Shown here one piece after another: positions 29,574-40,369 of a stretch of DNA of 64,000 bases. The DNA lies in the NCBI GenBank assembly GCA_902525625.1, contig CABZHM010000002.1, forward strand, positions 1 through 64,000, read 5' to 3'. Each line of letters begins with the position of its first letter. The first letter of the stretch is position 1. The translations under genes were made by a program, and so were the position numbers. The notes below the pieces were generated by a model. That model saw only the letters and a list, made by a program, of their open reading frames with translations, made no database searches and was not told the DNA's origin. The DNA comes from an uncultured Pelagibacteraceae bacterium. GTDB lineage: Bacteria > Pseudomonadota > Alphaproteobacteria > Pelagibacterales > Pelagibacteraceae.

Positions 29574-29959
29574 TTTTGAGATAACACTGAAACAATAGCT
29601 TTTGCTGCTTCAGCACCCTTTTTTTTTCTTTCTTTTGCTTGACTCATATTAAGACAAGTAAGAATTCCATTTCCTATTGGTTTTTTTGAATTTACCGCTA
29701 AATCCATAATGGCATTAGTTGAAGATTGTGAAATAAAATCAAAATGTGGAGTTTTGCCTTTGATGACACAGCCGAGAGCAATAAAACCATCAAATTTTTT
29801 TTGATATTTCGATATAGTAATTGGTATTTCAAAAACACCAGGAACTTTTATTATCTCTATTTCAAAAGTTTTTGGAAGATTTTTTTTTGCACTATCTAAT
29901 AAGCCTAAAGAAATTTTTTTGTAATAATCAGCTATAACAATTAATATTTTTCTTTTCAT
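29570..29959 (-). CDS. ribH: 6,7-dimethyl-8-ribityllumazine synthase
   Basis: VPGVFEIPITISKY, FIALGCVIKGKTPHFDFI, IGNGILTCLNMSQA. Confidence 0.95.
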   Translation of the reverse strand: MKRKILIVIADYYKKISLGLLDSAKKNLPKTFEIEIIKVPGVFEIPITISKYQKKFDGFIALGCVIKGKTPHFDFISQSSTNAIMDLAVNSKKPIGNGILTCLNMSQAKERKKKGAEAAKAIVSVLSQK

Positions 29960-31062
29960 TAAATTAATTCTTGTTTGGTAATTTTAATATTAAAACCCTC
30001 AAGTCCAACAACTTTTTTTGGAGTTTTTGTGATCAATATCATTTTGTTTATTTTTAAGTCTTTAATGATTTGTGCACCTATACCATAGTTTCTTATAAGG
30101 TTATCTTTTCCTTTTCTTTTTTCAAAATTTTTATTTTTAAAACTTTTTAATGTTTGTGTAACAGATTTTAAGTTAGTGTCTTTAATAAATATTAATACAC
30201 AATTAGTGTATTTTCTAAAATAATTAATAGTTTTATCAAATGAATTGGGTAGTTTTTGATTTATTAAATAATTGTAAACAACATTTGAGGAAATAACTCT
30301 AACTCTCGGAATAATGGATTTTTTTAGATTACCTTTGATGAGTGCAAAATGTTCAGACCCATCTAATGAATTTTCATATATTTTAATTTTATATTTTTGT
30401 TTTTTAATCTTAATTTCTGATGTTTTTTTGAGTTTTACTAATTTTTCTTTTTTTAAACGATAAGAAATAAGATCCTCAATTTTTCCAATCTTAAGTTTAT
30501 GTTTTTGTGCAAAATTTAAAAGCTTTTGACCCTTAGCCATAGTTCCGTCTTCATTCATTATTTCACAAATCACTGCTGAGTTATTTTTTCTGGCTAGTTT
30601 TGAGATATCAACTGAGGCCTCAGTGTGGCCAGCCCTGACAAGAACACCACCATCTTGAGCAATAATTGGAAATACATGTCCTGGTGATACAATGTCTTTT
30701 TTACTTACATTTTTTTTTGATGCGATCTTAATAGTTCTAGCCCTATCCTTAGCTGAAATGCCAGTTGTAATTCCCTTTTTCGCTTCAATTGAAATTGTAA
30801 ATGCTGTTTGATTTCTAGATTGATTTACCGGAGACATTAAAGATAGATTTAGTCTTTTAGCTTGAAGACTATCTAGTGCTAAACAGATTAAACCTCTTCC
30901 ATATTTAGCCATAAAATTAATGTTCCTAGCATTAGTATCAGAAGTTGACATGACCAAATCGCCTTCGTTTTCTCTTTTTTCATCGTCAACTAAAATGTAC
31001 ATGCCTCCTTTTCTTGCAACATTTATTATTGTTTCAATTGATGAATAATTATTTTTTTTCAT
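29959..31062 (-). CDS. ribB: DHBP synthase (RibB) fused to a degenerate GTP cyclohydrolase II domain
   Basis: RibB: GGMYILVDDEKRENEGDLVMS, RAGHTEASVDISKLA; C-half NYGIGAQIIKDL…PKKVVGLEGF is RibA-like but lacks the Cys/GRGIGL motifs. Confidence 0.93.
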   Translation of the reverse strand: MKKNNYSSIETIINVARKGGMYILVDDEKRENEGDLVMSTSDTNARNINFMAKYGRGLICLALDSLQAKRLNLSLMSPVNQSRNQTAFTISIEAKKGITTGISAKDRARTIKIASKKNVSKKDIVSPGHVFPIIAQDGGVLVRAGHTEASVDISKLARKNNSAVICEIMNEDGTMAKGQKLLNFAQKHKLKIGKIEDLISYRLKKEKLVKLKKTSEIKIKKQKYKIKIYENSLDGSEHFALIKGNLKKSIIPRVRVISSNVVYNYLINQKLPNSFDKTINYFRKYTNCVLIFIKDTNLKSVTQTLKSFKNKNFEKRKGKDNLIRNYGIGAQIIKDLKINKMILITKTPKKVVGLEGFNIKITKQELI

Positions 31063-31642
31063 AAAAATAATTCCTAACGTATTTTGAGAGAATATCTATC
31101 TCAACGTTAACTAAACTTCCTTTTTTAAGAGATGATAAATTTGTTAATTTATATGTGTGAGGAATAATCCAGATTTGAAAACCTTTATTTGTTACTTTTG
31201 AAATTGTTAGAGAAATACCATTTATACTAATTGAAGCTTTTTCAATAATATTTTTTCTCTCTTTTTTATTAATTTTAAAATCAAATAAGTAAGATTTATC
31301 AATTTTTTTTATACTTAATATTTTCCCAACAGTGTCAACATGACCCTGACAAATATGACCTGAAATTTTTTGACCATATTTAAGAGGAAGTTCTAGATTA
31401 ATTTTATCCTTTAATTTTATATAATTGAATTTAGAGCGATTTATCGTTTCATCTGAAAGATAGAACTCCATAATCTTATTTTTGATTGATATAAGAGTAA
31501 GACAAACTCCATCACAAGCTACAGAAACACCTATTTCCTTCATACTTAATTTTAAATCTGATTTTATAAATATGTTAATACCTTTAGGCCTTTTAAGTAT
31601 CTTAGTTATTAAACCTTTGTTGAATATAATTCCGTTAAACAT
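31049..31642 (-). CDS. ribE: Riboflavin synthase alpha chain
   Basis: MFNGIIFNKGLI, GVSVACDGVCLTL, GHICQGHVDTVGK. Confidence 0.95.
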   Translation of the reverse strand: MFNGIIFNKGLITKILKRPKGINIFIKSDLKLSMKEIGVSVACDGVCLTLISIKNKIMEFYLSDETINRSKFNYIKLKDKINLELPLKYGQKISGHICQGHVDTVGKILSIKKIDKSYLFDFKINKKERKNIIEKASISINGISLTISKVTNKGFQIWIIPHTYKLTNLSSLKKGSLVNVEIDILSKYVRNYFYEKK

Positions 31643-31643
31643 C

Positions 31644-32747
31644 TTAATTTTTATAAATTGTTATCTTATCAGTGCCTAATTTAAAATTTGTTTTATATTT
31701 ATTATATTTTGTATCTAAAATACCAAAAGATGTAAAATTTACATATTTGTTTCCTTTTAATAAATTTTTTGAACTTTTAAACATATAAAATTCATTAAAC
31801 ATTTTTTTTTGAAGAAAGCTTTTTGTTAATTCATCACCACCCTCTACCAAAAGATTTTTAATTCCATTCATGTATAACTTTTTAAGAATTATCTTTAAAT
31901 CAAAATTCTTATGATTATGAGTAGATTGTTTTATTAAAATAGCTCCTTTTTTTGTTAAAAAATTGTTTTTAATTTTATTATTTGAATTGTGGAAAATAAT
32001 AGTGTTCTTATTTTTTATCGACTTAACAATATAACTTTTTAAATCAATTTTTAAATTTTTATCTAAAATAATTCTTTTTGGAGATAATTTCGTATACCCC
32101 TCTAGCCTACAATTAAGTTTTGGATTATCTATATTTAATGTCTTACTTGTAATTAAAATACCGTCACTTTTAAATCTTAAATAATGAGTTAATTTATCAG
32201 ATATTTCATTGGTAATTCTTTTTGTTGTGTCACTATAAATAATCTTATTTTTTGATAATGCTATTTTTCCAATTACATAAGGTAATTTTTTTTTTCTGTT
32301 AATGTAATATGAATTATATAAATTTAATGCTTCTTTTCTTAAAAGACCTTTTTTAACTTTAATATTACTATTTTCTAAAATCAAAGAACTTTTTCCTTTC
32401 ACCTTTAAGTCAATATCTTCAATTGGATAATAAACTTCACGAATTTGATTTTTTATTATATTCTTAGTACATGGAGGAGTTTTTCCATAATGATTGCATG
32501 GCTCTAAAGTAATATACATTTTAGAGTCTTTTGGATCTTCAAAACAATTTGAAATAGCATTATGTTCAGCATGAGGTCTGCCTCCATACCCAGTTTGACC
32601 TATAGAAATGATCTCTCCTTTTTTAACAATTACACATCCAACAGATGGATTATCACCAGTTAGACCTTTTCTAGCCCTTGCTAGATCTAAAGCAAGTTTC
32701 ATAAATTTCTTATCTTTTGGTGTAAAATTATCTTTTTTTGTAGACAT
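31644..32747 (-). CDS. ribD: Bifunctional riboflavin deaminase/reductase RibD
   Basis: [42 protein letters not shown]. Confidence 0.95.
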   Translation of the reverse strand: MSTKKDNFTPKDKKFMKLALDLARARKGLTGDNPSVGCVIVKKGEIISIGQTGYGGRPHAEHNAISNCFEDPKDSKMYITLEPCNHYGKTPPCTKNIIKNQIREVYYPIEDIDLKVKGKSSLILENSNIKVKKGLLRKEALNLYNSYYINRKKKLPYVIGKIALSKNKIIYSDTTKRITNEISDKLTHYLRFKSDGILITSKTLNIDNPKLNCRLEGYTKLSPKRIILDKNLKIDLKSYIVKSIKNKNTIIFHNSNNKIKNNFLTKKGAILIKQSTHNHKNFDLKIILKKLYMNGIKNLLVEGGDELTKSFLQKKMFNEFYMFKSSKNLLKGNKYVNFTSFGILDTKYNKYKTNFKLGTDKITIYKN

Positions 32748-33186
32748 CTATCTTGTCCACAAATTGTATAAAATCTTTTTCTTCTCTGAAATTTCTATAA
32801 ACAGATGCAAATCTAACATATGCAACTGGGTCCAGTTCTTTTAGTCCCTCCATAACCATTGTTCCAATGGTGCTTGAGGATATTTCACTTTGGCCCATTT
32901 CCTCTAAAGATCTAGATATACGGCTTATAAATTTTTCGATTGTTTCAACATCAATTGGTCTTTTTTTTAAGGCAATAAAAATTGATTTAGCTAATTTATC
33001 TCTGTCAAATGCAGATTTTCTTCCATTCTTCTTTACAACCATGATTTCTCTAAATTGGACTCTTTCGAATGTTGTAAATCTAGCTCCACAAACGCAAAGC
33101 CTTCTTCTTCTAATAGCAGTTCCATCTTCAGTGGGACGAGAATCTACAACCGAAGTTTCACCCTTCTTGCATATGGAGCAAATCAT
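32728..33186 (-). CDS. nrdR: Transcriptional repressor NrdR
   Basis: [35 protein letters not shown]-cone. Confidence 0.96.
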   Translation of the reverse strand: MICSICKKGETSVVDSRPTEDGTAIRRRRLCVCGARFTTFERVQFREIMVVKKNGRKSAFDRDKLAKSIFIALKKRPIDVETIEKFISRISRSLEEMGQSEISSSTIGTMVMEGLKELDPVAYVRFASVYRNFREEKDFIQFVDKIDVYKKR

Positions 33187-34496
33187 CTATTGAGATTTTT
33201 GTAAATTGGGAAATTAGAGCACAAGTCTATAACCTCGTTTCTAACTTCTTCCTCAATCTTACTATTGTCCTCAGGGTTTTTTGATAAACCTTCTATTACT
33301 TTTGTGATTAAATTACCAACTTTCTCAAATTCTTTTAAACCAAATCCTCTTGTTGTTGCCGCTTGAGAACCAAGCCTAATGCCTGATGTGATCATAGGTT
33401 TTTCTGTATCAAAAGGAATTCCGTTTTTGTTACATGTAATGTTTGCTCTACACAGGCTTTCAGAGGCTACGTTACCCTTTACATTGAATGGTCTTAGATC
33501 AACTAACATTAAATGAGTATCTGTGCCGCCAGAATAAATTTTAAATCCATTATTTTTTAAAGTTTCAGCTAACATCTTAGCATTAGCTAAAACGTTTTTT
33601 ATGTAAACTTGAAATTCTGGTTTAAGCGCTTCAAAAAACCCTGCTGCTTTTGCAGCAATTATGTGCATTAGTGGTCCACCTTGGTAGCCAGGAAACACTG
33701 CAGTATCAAATTTTTTTCCTAGATCAAGATCATTTGATAAAATTATACCGCCTCTTGCACTTCTGAAAACTTTGTGAGTTGTTGAAGTAACAACATGAGC
33801 ATAATCACATGGGTTTGGATATCCCTTACCTGCAACAAGACCAGAAAAATGAGCCATATCAACCATCAAGTATGCACCAACCTTATCTGCTATTTCACGA
33901 AATCTTTTAAAATCAATTACTCGTGAGTATGCACTTCCTCCAGCAATAATTAATTTAGGTTTATGTTCTAAAGCTAATCTCTCTACATTTTCATAATCTA
34001 TTAGCTCTGATTTTTTATCTACGTCATAACTTATTGCATTAAACCACTTACCAGACATTGAAATTTTTAAGCCGTGAGTAATATGACCTCCAGAATTTAA
34101 ACTCATACCCATAAATGTATCATTAGGTTTGAGAAGGGCTAAAAACACAGCTCCATTTGCTTGTGCACCAGAATGTGGTTGTACATTTGCATACTTACAA
34201 TTAAAAAGTTTTTTGATTCTTTCTAAAGCTAATTTTTCAGCTACATCTACATGCTCACATCCATTGTAATATCTCTTGCCCGGGTATCCCTCAGCATATT
34301 TATTTGTTAGCACTGAACCTTGTGCTTCTAAAACTGCCTGAGAAACAATATTTTCAGATGCTATAAGTTCAATATGATTTTGTTGTCTAACTAATTCATC
34401 ATTAATAGCTTTGAATAAATCTGGGTCAGATTGAGATAAACTTTTTTCAAAAAAATCTCGATAATCTGAATTTATATACTTAGTTTCACTTGACAT
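33183..34496 (-). CDS. glyA: Serine hydroxymethyltransferase
   Basis: [40 protein letters not shown]. Confidence 0.98.
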   Translation of the reverse strand: MSSETKYINSDYRDFFEKSLSQSDPDLFKAINDELVRQQNHIELIASENIVSQAVLEAQGSVLTNKYAEGYPGKRYYNGCEHVDVAEKLALERIKKLFNCKYANVQPHSGAQANGAVFLALLKPNDTFMGMSLNSGGHITHGLKISMSGKWFNAISYDVDKKSELIDYENVERLALEHKPKLIIAGGSAYSRVIDFKRFREIADKVGAYLMVDMAHFSGLVAGKGYPNPCDYAHVVTSTTHKVFRSARGGIILSNDLDLGKKFDTAVFPGYQGGPLMHIIAAKAAGFFEALKPEFQVYIKNVLANAKMLAETLKNNGFKIYSGGTDTHLMLVDLRPFNVKGNVASESLCRANITCNKNGIPFDTEKPMITSGIRLGSQAATTRGFGLKEFEKVGNLITKVIEGLSKNPEDNSKIEEEVRNEVIDLCSNFPIYKNLNR

Positions 34497-34502
34497 AATA
34501 AT

Positions 34503-34928
34503 CTATATTTTGTTTACCCTTTTTTTGTGTCTTCCGCCTTCAAAATTTGTATCAAAAAACACAGATATACATTTAAATGCTGTATCTTTTTTTGTCAATC
34601 TAGAACCTAATGTAATTATATTTGCATTGTTATGTAATCTGGATAATTTCGTGTTTTTTACTGAATAACACACTGCTGCTCTTATTTTCTTGTGTTTATT
34701 GGCTGCCATTGACATTCCAATGCCCGATCCACACACTAATATTCCCATATTCTTATGATTTTTACTTACTTTTTTACAAAGACTATGAGCATAATCAGGA
34801 TAATTTACAGAATTTTTTGAATCATATGTTCCAAGATCTTCAAAAATAAATTTTTTAGAAAATTTCTTTTTAATTTGTTCCTTCAGCTGATATCCGGCAT
34901 GATCTGAAGAAATAAATACTTTTTTCAA
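34503..34928 (-). CDS. rpiB: Ribose-5-phosphate isomerase B (probable TTG start)
   Basis: KKVFISSDHAGYQLKEQI, GILVCGSGIGMSMAANKHKKIRAA; in-frame TTG at 34928 gives the canonical N-terminus. Confidence 0.92.
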   Translation of the reverse strand: MKKVFISSDHAGYQLKEQIKKKFSKKFIFEDLGTYDSKNSVNYPDYAHSLCKKVSKNHKNMGILVCGSGIGMSMAANKHKKIRAAVCYSVKNTKLSRLHNNANIITLGSRLTKKDTAFKCISVFFDTNFEGGRHKKRVNKI

Positions 34929-34929
34929 A

Positions 34930-35520
34930 TTAATTAAATTTATAATCCAAAACACAAGCTACCAAGTGGATTCTATCTTCCTCTCCACCATTAAAGGCGT
35001 TATGATATTTTGTATTGTTAGTAATCCAAACAGAACCATCAGCTGGCATATGTTTAGCAACATTGTCTATAACCATTATAGAACCGGGATTTGTTATAAT
35101 TGGAATATGCAGTCTTGGTTCTGGGTCTCTATGCCAACTTAATGTTGATCTGGGCTCCTTTAATAAAACTCTAACTCTTCCAAGTTTGTATTTTGATGAA
35201 AGTACGTCAAAGACTTCTTTAAAATAAGTATTTTTATAATCATGAATAAATTCAGAATAAGCCACTTCATCTATCATTTCATCTCTTCTTGCCTCTTTTC
35301 CACTAGAGTCTGGTTTTGTCCAAAACACACCTCTTGCCTTGTTACCTTTTATAGAATCTGGATCTCCTGGAATTTGAGTTAATGATATTGCTCCGAAATT
35401 TGATACCCCATTAACACCTGTAAAACCCTTTATTGACAAAACTTGTTTGTAAGCCTCCTGAAGTTTGTTAATGTCAAACTTTAAATCCTGTTTTTGAAAG
35501 TCATTAAAATTTAAATTCAT
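34930..35520 (-). CDS. Aspartyl/asparaginyl beta-hydroxylase-like protein
   Basis: STLSWHRDPEPRLHIPIITNPGSIMVIDN…HMPADGSVWITNNTKYHNAFNGG. Confidence 0.78.
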   Translation of the reverse strand: MNLNFNDFQKQDLKFDINKLQEAYKQVLSIKGFTGVNGVSNFGAISLTQIPGDPDSIKGNKARGVFWTKPDSSGKEARRDEMIDEVAYSEFIHDYKNTYFKEVFDVLSSKYKLGRVRVLLKEPRSTLSWHRDPEPRLHIPIITNPGSIMVIDNVAKHMPADGSVWITNNTKYHNAFNGGEEDRIHLVACVLDYKFN

Positions 35521-35611
35521 TGTAGCTTATTGTCTCCTGATGTTGTTTAATATCTTTTTTAAGATATATTTGTATATAACATTTGTCGCACATTATAAAT
35601 ATAATTTAAGT

Positions 35612-36601
35612 ATGATTACAGGTAATTTTCCTAATTTGAGACTGAGAAGAAATCGTAAAAATGATTGGTCTAGAAGATTAATAACTGAGAATAATCTGAC
35701 TCCTAGTGATTTTATACTTCCAGTATTTCTCACAGATGGAAAAAATAAAAAGCAAAGTATAGATTCTATGCCAGGCGTATATCGTTATTCATTAGATAAA
35801 TTAGGCTTAGTAGTTGATAAAGCACTCAAATTAAAACTGCCAATGATTGCTTTATTTCCTTATACTAGTAAAAAAGATAAAGATAAATTTGGTACTGAAG
35901 CTTTAAACGAAGACAATTTAGTTTGTAAAGCTTTACGATTAATTAAAAAAAAATATCGAAACGAAATCGGAATTATGTGTGATGTTGCGCTGGATCCATA
36001 TACTTCGCATGGACAGGATGGATTAGTGAATAATAGATATGTTCTGAATGATGAAACAGTAGAAATTTTAATAAAACAATCATTGTTACAAGCTCAAATG
36101 GGATGCGATGTCATAGCACCATCCGACATGATGGACGGAAGAATAGGCAGAATTAGAAAATCACTAGACAAAAATGGTTATAAAATGACACAAATTTTAT
36201 CTTATGCAATCAAATATGCCTCAAATTTCTATGGTCCTTTTCGAGATGCAGTTGGCTCTAAAAATATCTTGAAAGGCAATAAAAAAAATTATCAGATGGA
36301 TTTTAGAAATAGTGATGAAGCTTTAAGGGAAGTTGCTTTAGACATTAAAGAAGGTGCAGATATGGTAATGGTTAAACCAGGCATGCCTTATTTAGATATT
36401 ATAAAATCAGTAAAAGAGAAATTTAAGATACCCGTATTTGCCTATCAAGTATCAGGTGAGTATACTTTATTATCGAATGGTATTTACAAAGGCTATATAA
36501 ATAAGGATGCTGTCTTAGAGAGTCTTATTTCATTCAAACGATCAGGTGCTAACGCAATTATTACTTATTATGCAGATAGAATTGATAAAATATTAGATTG
36601 A
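35612..36601 (+). CDS. hemB: Delta-aminolevulinic acid dehydratase
   Basis: LRLRRNRKNDWSRRLI, MCDVALDPYTSHGQDGLV, DMVMVKPGMPYLDII. Confidence 0.96.
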   Translation: MITGNFPNLRLRRNRKNDWSRRLITENNLTPSDFILPVFLTDGKNKKQSIDSMPGVYRYSLDKLGLVVDKALKLKLPMIALFPYTSKKDKDKFGTEALNEDNLVCKALRLIKKKYRNEIGIMCDVALDPYTSHGQDGLVNNRYVLNDETVEILIKQSLLQAQMGCDVIAPSDMMDGRIGRIRKSLDKNGYKMTQILSYAIKYASNFYGPFRDAVGSKNILKGNKKNYQMDFRNSDEALREVALDIKEGADMVMVKPGMPYLDIIKSVKEKFKIPVFAYQVSGEYTLLSNGIYKGYINKDAVLESLISFKRSGANAIITYYADRIDKILD

Positions 36602-37282
36602 TTGTTTGAATGTATTTAAAAATCTTAATCTATTTAATGGGTAATTGATATTGTTGGGTTTTAATATACTTTTTTCTAAATAATCACCAACTAATCTTAA
36701 TCCATCAATCAAAATTTCCTCGTTTAGAAAATCTTGATTATTATCAATTAAGAAATTTGGAACAATTTTGTTCTCATTTGTAGATTTTACTAAATACTTA
36801 ACTTCATTATTAATAAGTTCTTTTCTTACTAAATTTTTTAACTCAAGGTCATAACCAATGACTTTGAAAAAGTCTAACTCCCAAAAAATATAATTTTTTA
36901 TCCAATTTTCTTTTTTTAACAAAATATAAAAGTTTTCAATTAGACTATAAATCTTAAAATTTTTTTGAGACTCAGCAGTTAAAATTTTGATTAATTGAAA
37001 AGCAGAAAAAATACATAATAATTTCCTATAATTATCAAAAAAAATAGGAGTATAAGCATTAAGTATTTCAATTTTAAAATTACCAATCTTATTTTCTGTT
37101 TTAGACGAATAATTTACATGTAATTGATTTCCCAACTGAAGATAATTCTTAATTTTTCTTGAAGTTCCTCCAAAAATAATACCTGAAGTTTTTCCATGAT
37201 TTTTGGTAAAAATTTCAACAATTAATGAATTTTCATTATATTTATTTTTTGAAATTAAAAAGCCTTCATCATCCCAAGTCAT
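36593..37282 (-). CDS. recO: DNA repair protein RecO
   Basis: MTWDDEGFLISKNKYNENSLIVEIFTKNHGKTSGIIFGG. Confidence 0.85.
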   Translation of the reverse strand: MTWDDEGFLISKNKYNENSLIVEIFTKNHGKTSGIIFGGTSRKIKNYLQLGNQLHVNYSSKTENKIGNFKIEILNAYTPIFFDNYRKLLCIFSAFQLIKILTAESQKNFKIYSLIENFYILLKKENWIKNYIFWELDFFKVIGYDLELKNLVRKELINNEVKYLVKSTNENKIVPNFLIDNNQDFLNEEILIDGLRLVGDYLEKSILKPNNINYPLNRLRFLNTFKQSI

Positions 37283-37284
37283 AA

Positions 37285-37947
37285 TTAAATAATATTCTTT
37301 AAACAAAGTATTGCTGCATTTTGTTCAGCGTCTTTTTTTGATCTACCTTCAGATATAAATAACTTTGTGTTAAATAATTTTACACCAACCTTAAATAGAG
37401 GTTTGTGTCTTGGACCAGTATTAGATATTAACTTATAAATTGGTAATTTTTTAAATTTTTTAAGAGACAATTCTTGTAATTTTGTTTTTGCGTCAATTTC
37501 TGTTATCACACTTCTTTCTAAATGTTTTTTCCATAAATTAAGAATAGTTTTTTCTACAGCTGTAAAACCTCTATCTAAATAAATGGCACCTATTAAAGCT
37601 TCACAGCTATCGGCGACAACTTTATCCTCAATGATTGTTTTTTTATTTTTAGGTCTAAAAATTAATATATATTTTTCTAATTCAATTTCATTCGCAATTT
37701 GTAAACAAGTTCTTCTGTTAACAAGTGATGCAAATTTTTTATCTAACACACCCTCTTTCTCATTTGGGTAAATTTCTAAAAGTTTTTTAGCAATAATCAA
37801 ACCCAAAACTCTGTCTCCCAAAAATTCGATTTTTTCATTGTTATGCTGGCTATCAAAACTTTTATGTGTCAATGATTTTACCAAAAGATTCTTATCTTTA
37901 AAATTTAGACCTAATTTTTTTTCAAGACTGGTGTGGAGTGTTTTCAT
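37285..37947 (-). CDS. rnc: Ribonuclease III
   Basis: LTHKSFDSQHNNEKIEFLGDRVLGL; C-terminal dsRBD. Confidence 0.96.
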   Translation of the reverse strand: MKTLHTSLEKKLGLNFKDKNLLVKSLTHKSFDSQHNNEKIEFLGDRVLGLIIAKKLLEIYPNEKEGVLDKKFASLVNRRTCLQIANEIELEKYILIFRPKNKKTIIEDKVVADSCEALIGAIYLDRGFTAVEKTILNLWKKHLERSVITEIDAKTKLQELSLKKFKKLPIYKLISNTGPRHKPLFKVGVKLFNTKLFISEGRSKKDAEQNAAILCLKNII

Positions 37948-38681
37948 TATCTAATCTTTCTAAAAAATCTATCAAGTCTAATAGACTGATTCCATTTCCA
38001 GAAATAGAAAATACTTCCTAAAGATCTATCTGAAGAAAAGAAAATAAACTGTGCCTTGCCTACTAGATTATCTTTATGTACATAACCTACGCTTGATAAA
38101 TATCTACTATCTTTTGAGCAGTCTCTATTGTCTCCTAAAAAAAAGTAATTATCTTTGGGTACAACAAAAATATCAGAATTTTTAAAAGATCCTTTCTTAA
38201 AATAAACTGTTTTATAATCATAACCATTAGGCAATTTTTCTTCAAAAGAAAAGACATCCACTTTTTTTTTTCCACAAAAAATTTTATCTTTATCTGATGT
38301 TTTATTTCTAAAAATTAAATTATTATTTATGTACAATTCTGAATTTATAAACTGAATTTTATCTCCTGGAATACCAATTAATCTTTTTATATAATCAGTT
38401 CTGTTATCTGCTGGAGTTTTAAAAACAACTACATCACCTCTTTCAGGCTGATTAAAAAAAATTCTTCCTTTAAAGATGGGTGGACTAAATGGGAATGAGT
38501 GTTTACTGTAACCAAAAGAATATTTAGTAACAAATAATCTGTCACCAACCAAAAGATTAGGTTCCATAGATGAGGACGGTATATAAAATGGTTGAATAAT
38601 GATAGATCTAATAAAAACAGCTATTATTAATGCATAAAACAAAGTTTTAGTGTTTTCTATTAAAAAATTTTTATTGAACAT
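37947..38681 (-). CDS. lepB: Signal peptidase I
   Basis: IQPFYIPSSSMEPNLLVGDRLFVTKYSFGYS, YIKRLIGIPGD, FFLGDNRDCSKDSR. Confidence 0.97.
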   Translation of the reverse strand: MFNKNFLIENTKTLFYALIIAVFIRSIIIQPFYIPSSSMEPNLLVGDRLFVTKYSFGYSKHSFPFSPPIFKGRIFFNQPERGDVVVFKTPADNRTDYIKRLIGIPGDKIQFINSELYINNNLIFRNKTSDKDKIFCGKKKVDVFSFEEKLPNGYDYKTVYFKKGSFKNSDIFVVPKDNYFFLGDNRDCSKDSRYLSSVGYVHKDNLVGKAQFIFFSSDRSLGSIFYFWKWNQSIRLDRFFRKIR

Positions 38682-39067
38682 TATTGTTTTTGAATAATTG
38701 TAAATGCTATTGAATAGTCTTTTTCATCGGAAATTGAAAGATACAAATTATACTTTTTAGCTTTAAATTTTTTATAAATAAGATTGTTAATTTTTTTTGT
38801 TTTTCGAAAATAAGGTTTACCGAATTTATCATTTAGTATCTCAATATCTTTAAAGTTAAGATCGTCTCTAATTCCAGTACCTAAGGATTTAGAAAAAGAC
38901 TCTTTCGCAGCAAATCTCTTTGCTAAAAAGAGTATGTTCTTATTTTTTTTTTTAGAAAAGTTTATTTCATTATTACTAAAAGTTCGAAGGATAAAATTTT
39001 TTTTACGTGTTAGAAGTTTAAATCTATTATTTTTAATTATGTCTACTCCTACACCCAAAATCTTCAT
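38681..39067 (-). CDS. acpS: Holo-[acyl-carrier-protein] synthase
   Basis: GVGVDIIKNNRF, LAKRFAAKESFSKSLGTGIR. Confidence 0.93.
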   Translation of the reverse strand: MKILGVGVDIIKNNRFKLLTRKKNFILRTFSNNEINFSKKKNKNILFLAKRFAAKESFSKSLGTGIRDDLNFKDIEILNDKFGKPYFRKTKKINNLIYKKFKAKKYNLYLSISDEKDYSIAFTIIQKQ

Positions 39068-39068
39068 G

Positions 39069-39785
39069 CTACTTAATTATAGTTTTAAATTTTTTAACTA
39101 CATTTTTTAAGCCCAAAAAAATTGACTCTCCTATTATAAAATGTCCAATATTAAACTCCTTAATCTCTTTTATACTAGTTAAGATTTTTGTTGTTTTGTA
39201 GTCAAGGCCATGTCCAGCATGAACCTCTATTCCTAAATCATTTGCATGAAAAGAACACTTTTTAATTCTCTTTAATTCATTTGAAAAATTTTTTCCTTTT
39301 TTGACTAAACTAGATAATTTGCCTGTATGAATTTCAACACAATCAGCATTAATTGCTTTTGATACTCTAATATCTTTCAAGGAAGGGTTAACAAAAAGAC
39401 TTGTTCTTATATTCAATTTTTTAAATTTTTTTATTATATTTTTTATTTTAGTTTTATTTTTAATTAAATCTAAACCACCTTCAGTAGTTATTTCTTTTCT
39501 CTTTTCGGGCACAATACAAATAAAATTAGGCTTTATCTTTATTGCATTTTTTACAATATCTGAATTTGTTGAAATCTCTAAATTTACTAATAACCCTTTT
39601 ATAGAACATATTCTTTTAGCATCATTGTCATTAATATGTCTTCTATCTTCTCTTAAATGAATCGTAATTGAGTCTGCTCCAGATTTTTTTGCAAATTTAG
39701 CAGAATAAACCGGATCTGGATGAATTTCACCTCTTGCATTTCTCAAAGTAGCTACATGGTCAATATTTACTCCTAAACGTTTCAT
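39069..39785 (-). CDS. pdxJ: Pyridoxine 5'-phosphate synthase
   Basis: LGVNIDHVATLRNARGEIHPDP, ITIHLREDRRHIND. Confidence 0.97.
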   Translation of the reverse strand: MKRLGVNIDHVATLRNARGEIHPDPVYSAKFAKKSGADSITIHLREDRRHINDNDAKRICSIKGLLVNLEISTNSDIVKNAIKIKPNFICIVPEKRKEITTEGGLDLIKNKTKIKNIIKKFKKLNIRTSLFVNPSLKDIRVSKAINADCVEIHTGKLSSLVKKGKNFSNELKRIKKCSFHANDLGIEVHAGHGLDYKTTKILTSIKEIKEFNIGHFIIGESIFLGLKNVVKKFKTIIK

Positions 39786-40369
39786 TTTGTAAATCTACTT
39801 CCTGGTATAGTTATAGGAATAAGTTTTAAACTATCTGGTATTTGTTTTTTATTAAATACTGGCACATCTATTTTTAGATGAGAAATAATTTTATTTTTTA
39901 TTTTAAGATTTCTTTTATTAGACCTGTCAATTATAGAGGCAAATCCTACTAATTTTGCTTTAGCTTTTTTTACTAATTTAACACATTCGATGCTAGACTT
40001 TCCTGTCGTAATCACATCTTCAATAATTAAAACCTTTGAACCTTTTCTTATCTTAAATCCTCTTCTAAGTGTAAATTTACCTCTTACTCTTTCACAAAAA
40101 ATACTTTCTTTCTTTAAAATTCTACCTATTTCATAACCAATTATTATACCTCCAATTGCTGGAGATAAGATGAGATCAAATTTAATGAAATTTTTTTTGA
40201 TCTTTCTTGCTAAAGATTTGCATATTTTTTCTGCTAAATGAGGATAACTTAGAAGTTTTGCACATTGAATATATTTTGAGGAATGGAAACCGGATGATAA
40301 TACAAAATGTCCCTCTAAAAGTGCATCAGTTTTTCTTAAAATATTTAAGGATTTTTTGTGTGAAAGCAT
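39782..40369 (-). CDS. pyrE: Orotate phosphoribosyltransferase
   Basis: LSSGFHSSKYIQC, VLIIEDVITTGKS PRPP motif. Confidence 0.93.
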   Translation of the reverse strand: MLSHKKSLNILRKTDALLEGHFVLSSGFHSSKYIQCAKLLSYPHLAEKICKSLARKIKKNFIKFDLILSPAIGGIIIGYEIGRILKKESIFCERVRGKFTLRRGFKIRKGSKVLIIEDVITTGKSSIECVKLVKKAKAKLVGFASIIDRSNKRNLKIKNKIISHLKIDVPVFNKKQIPDSLKLIPITIPGSRFTK

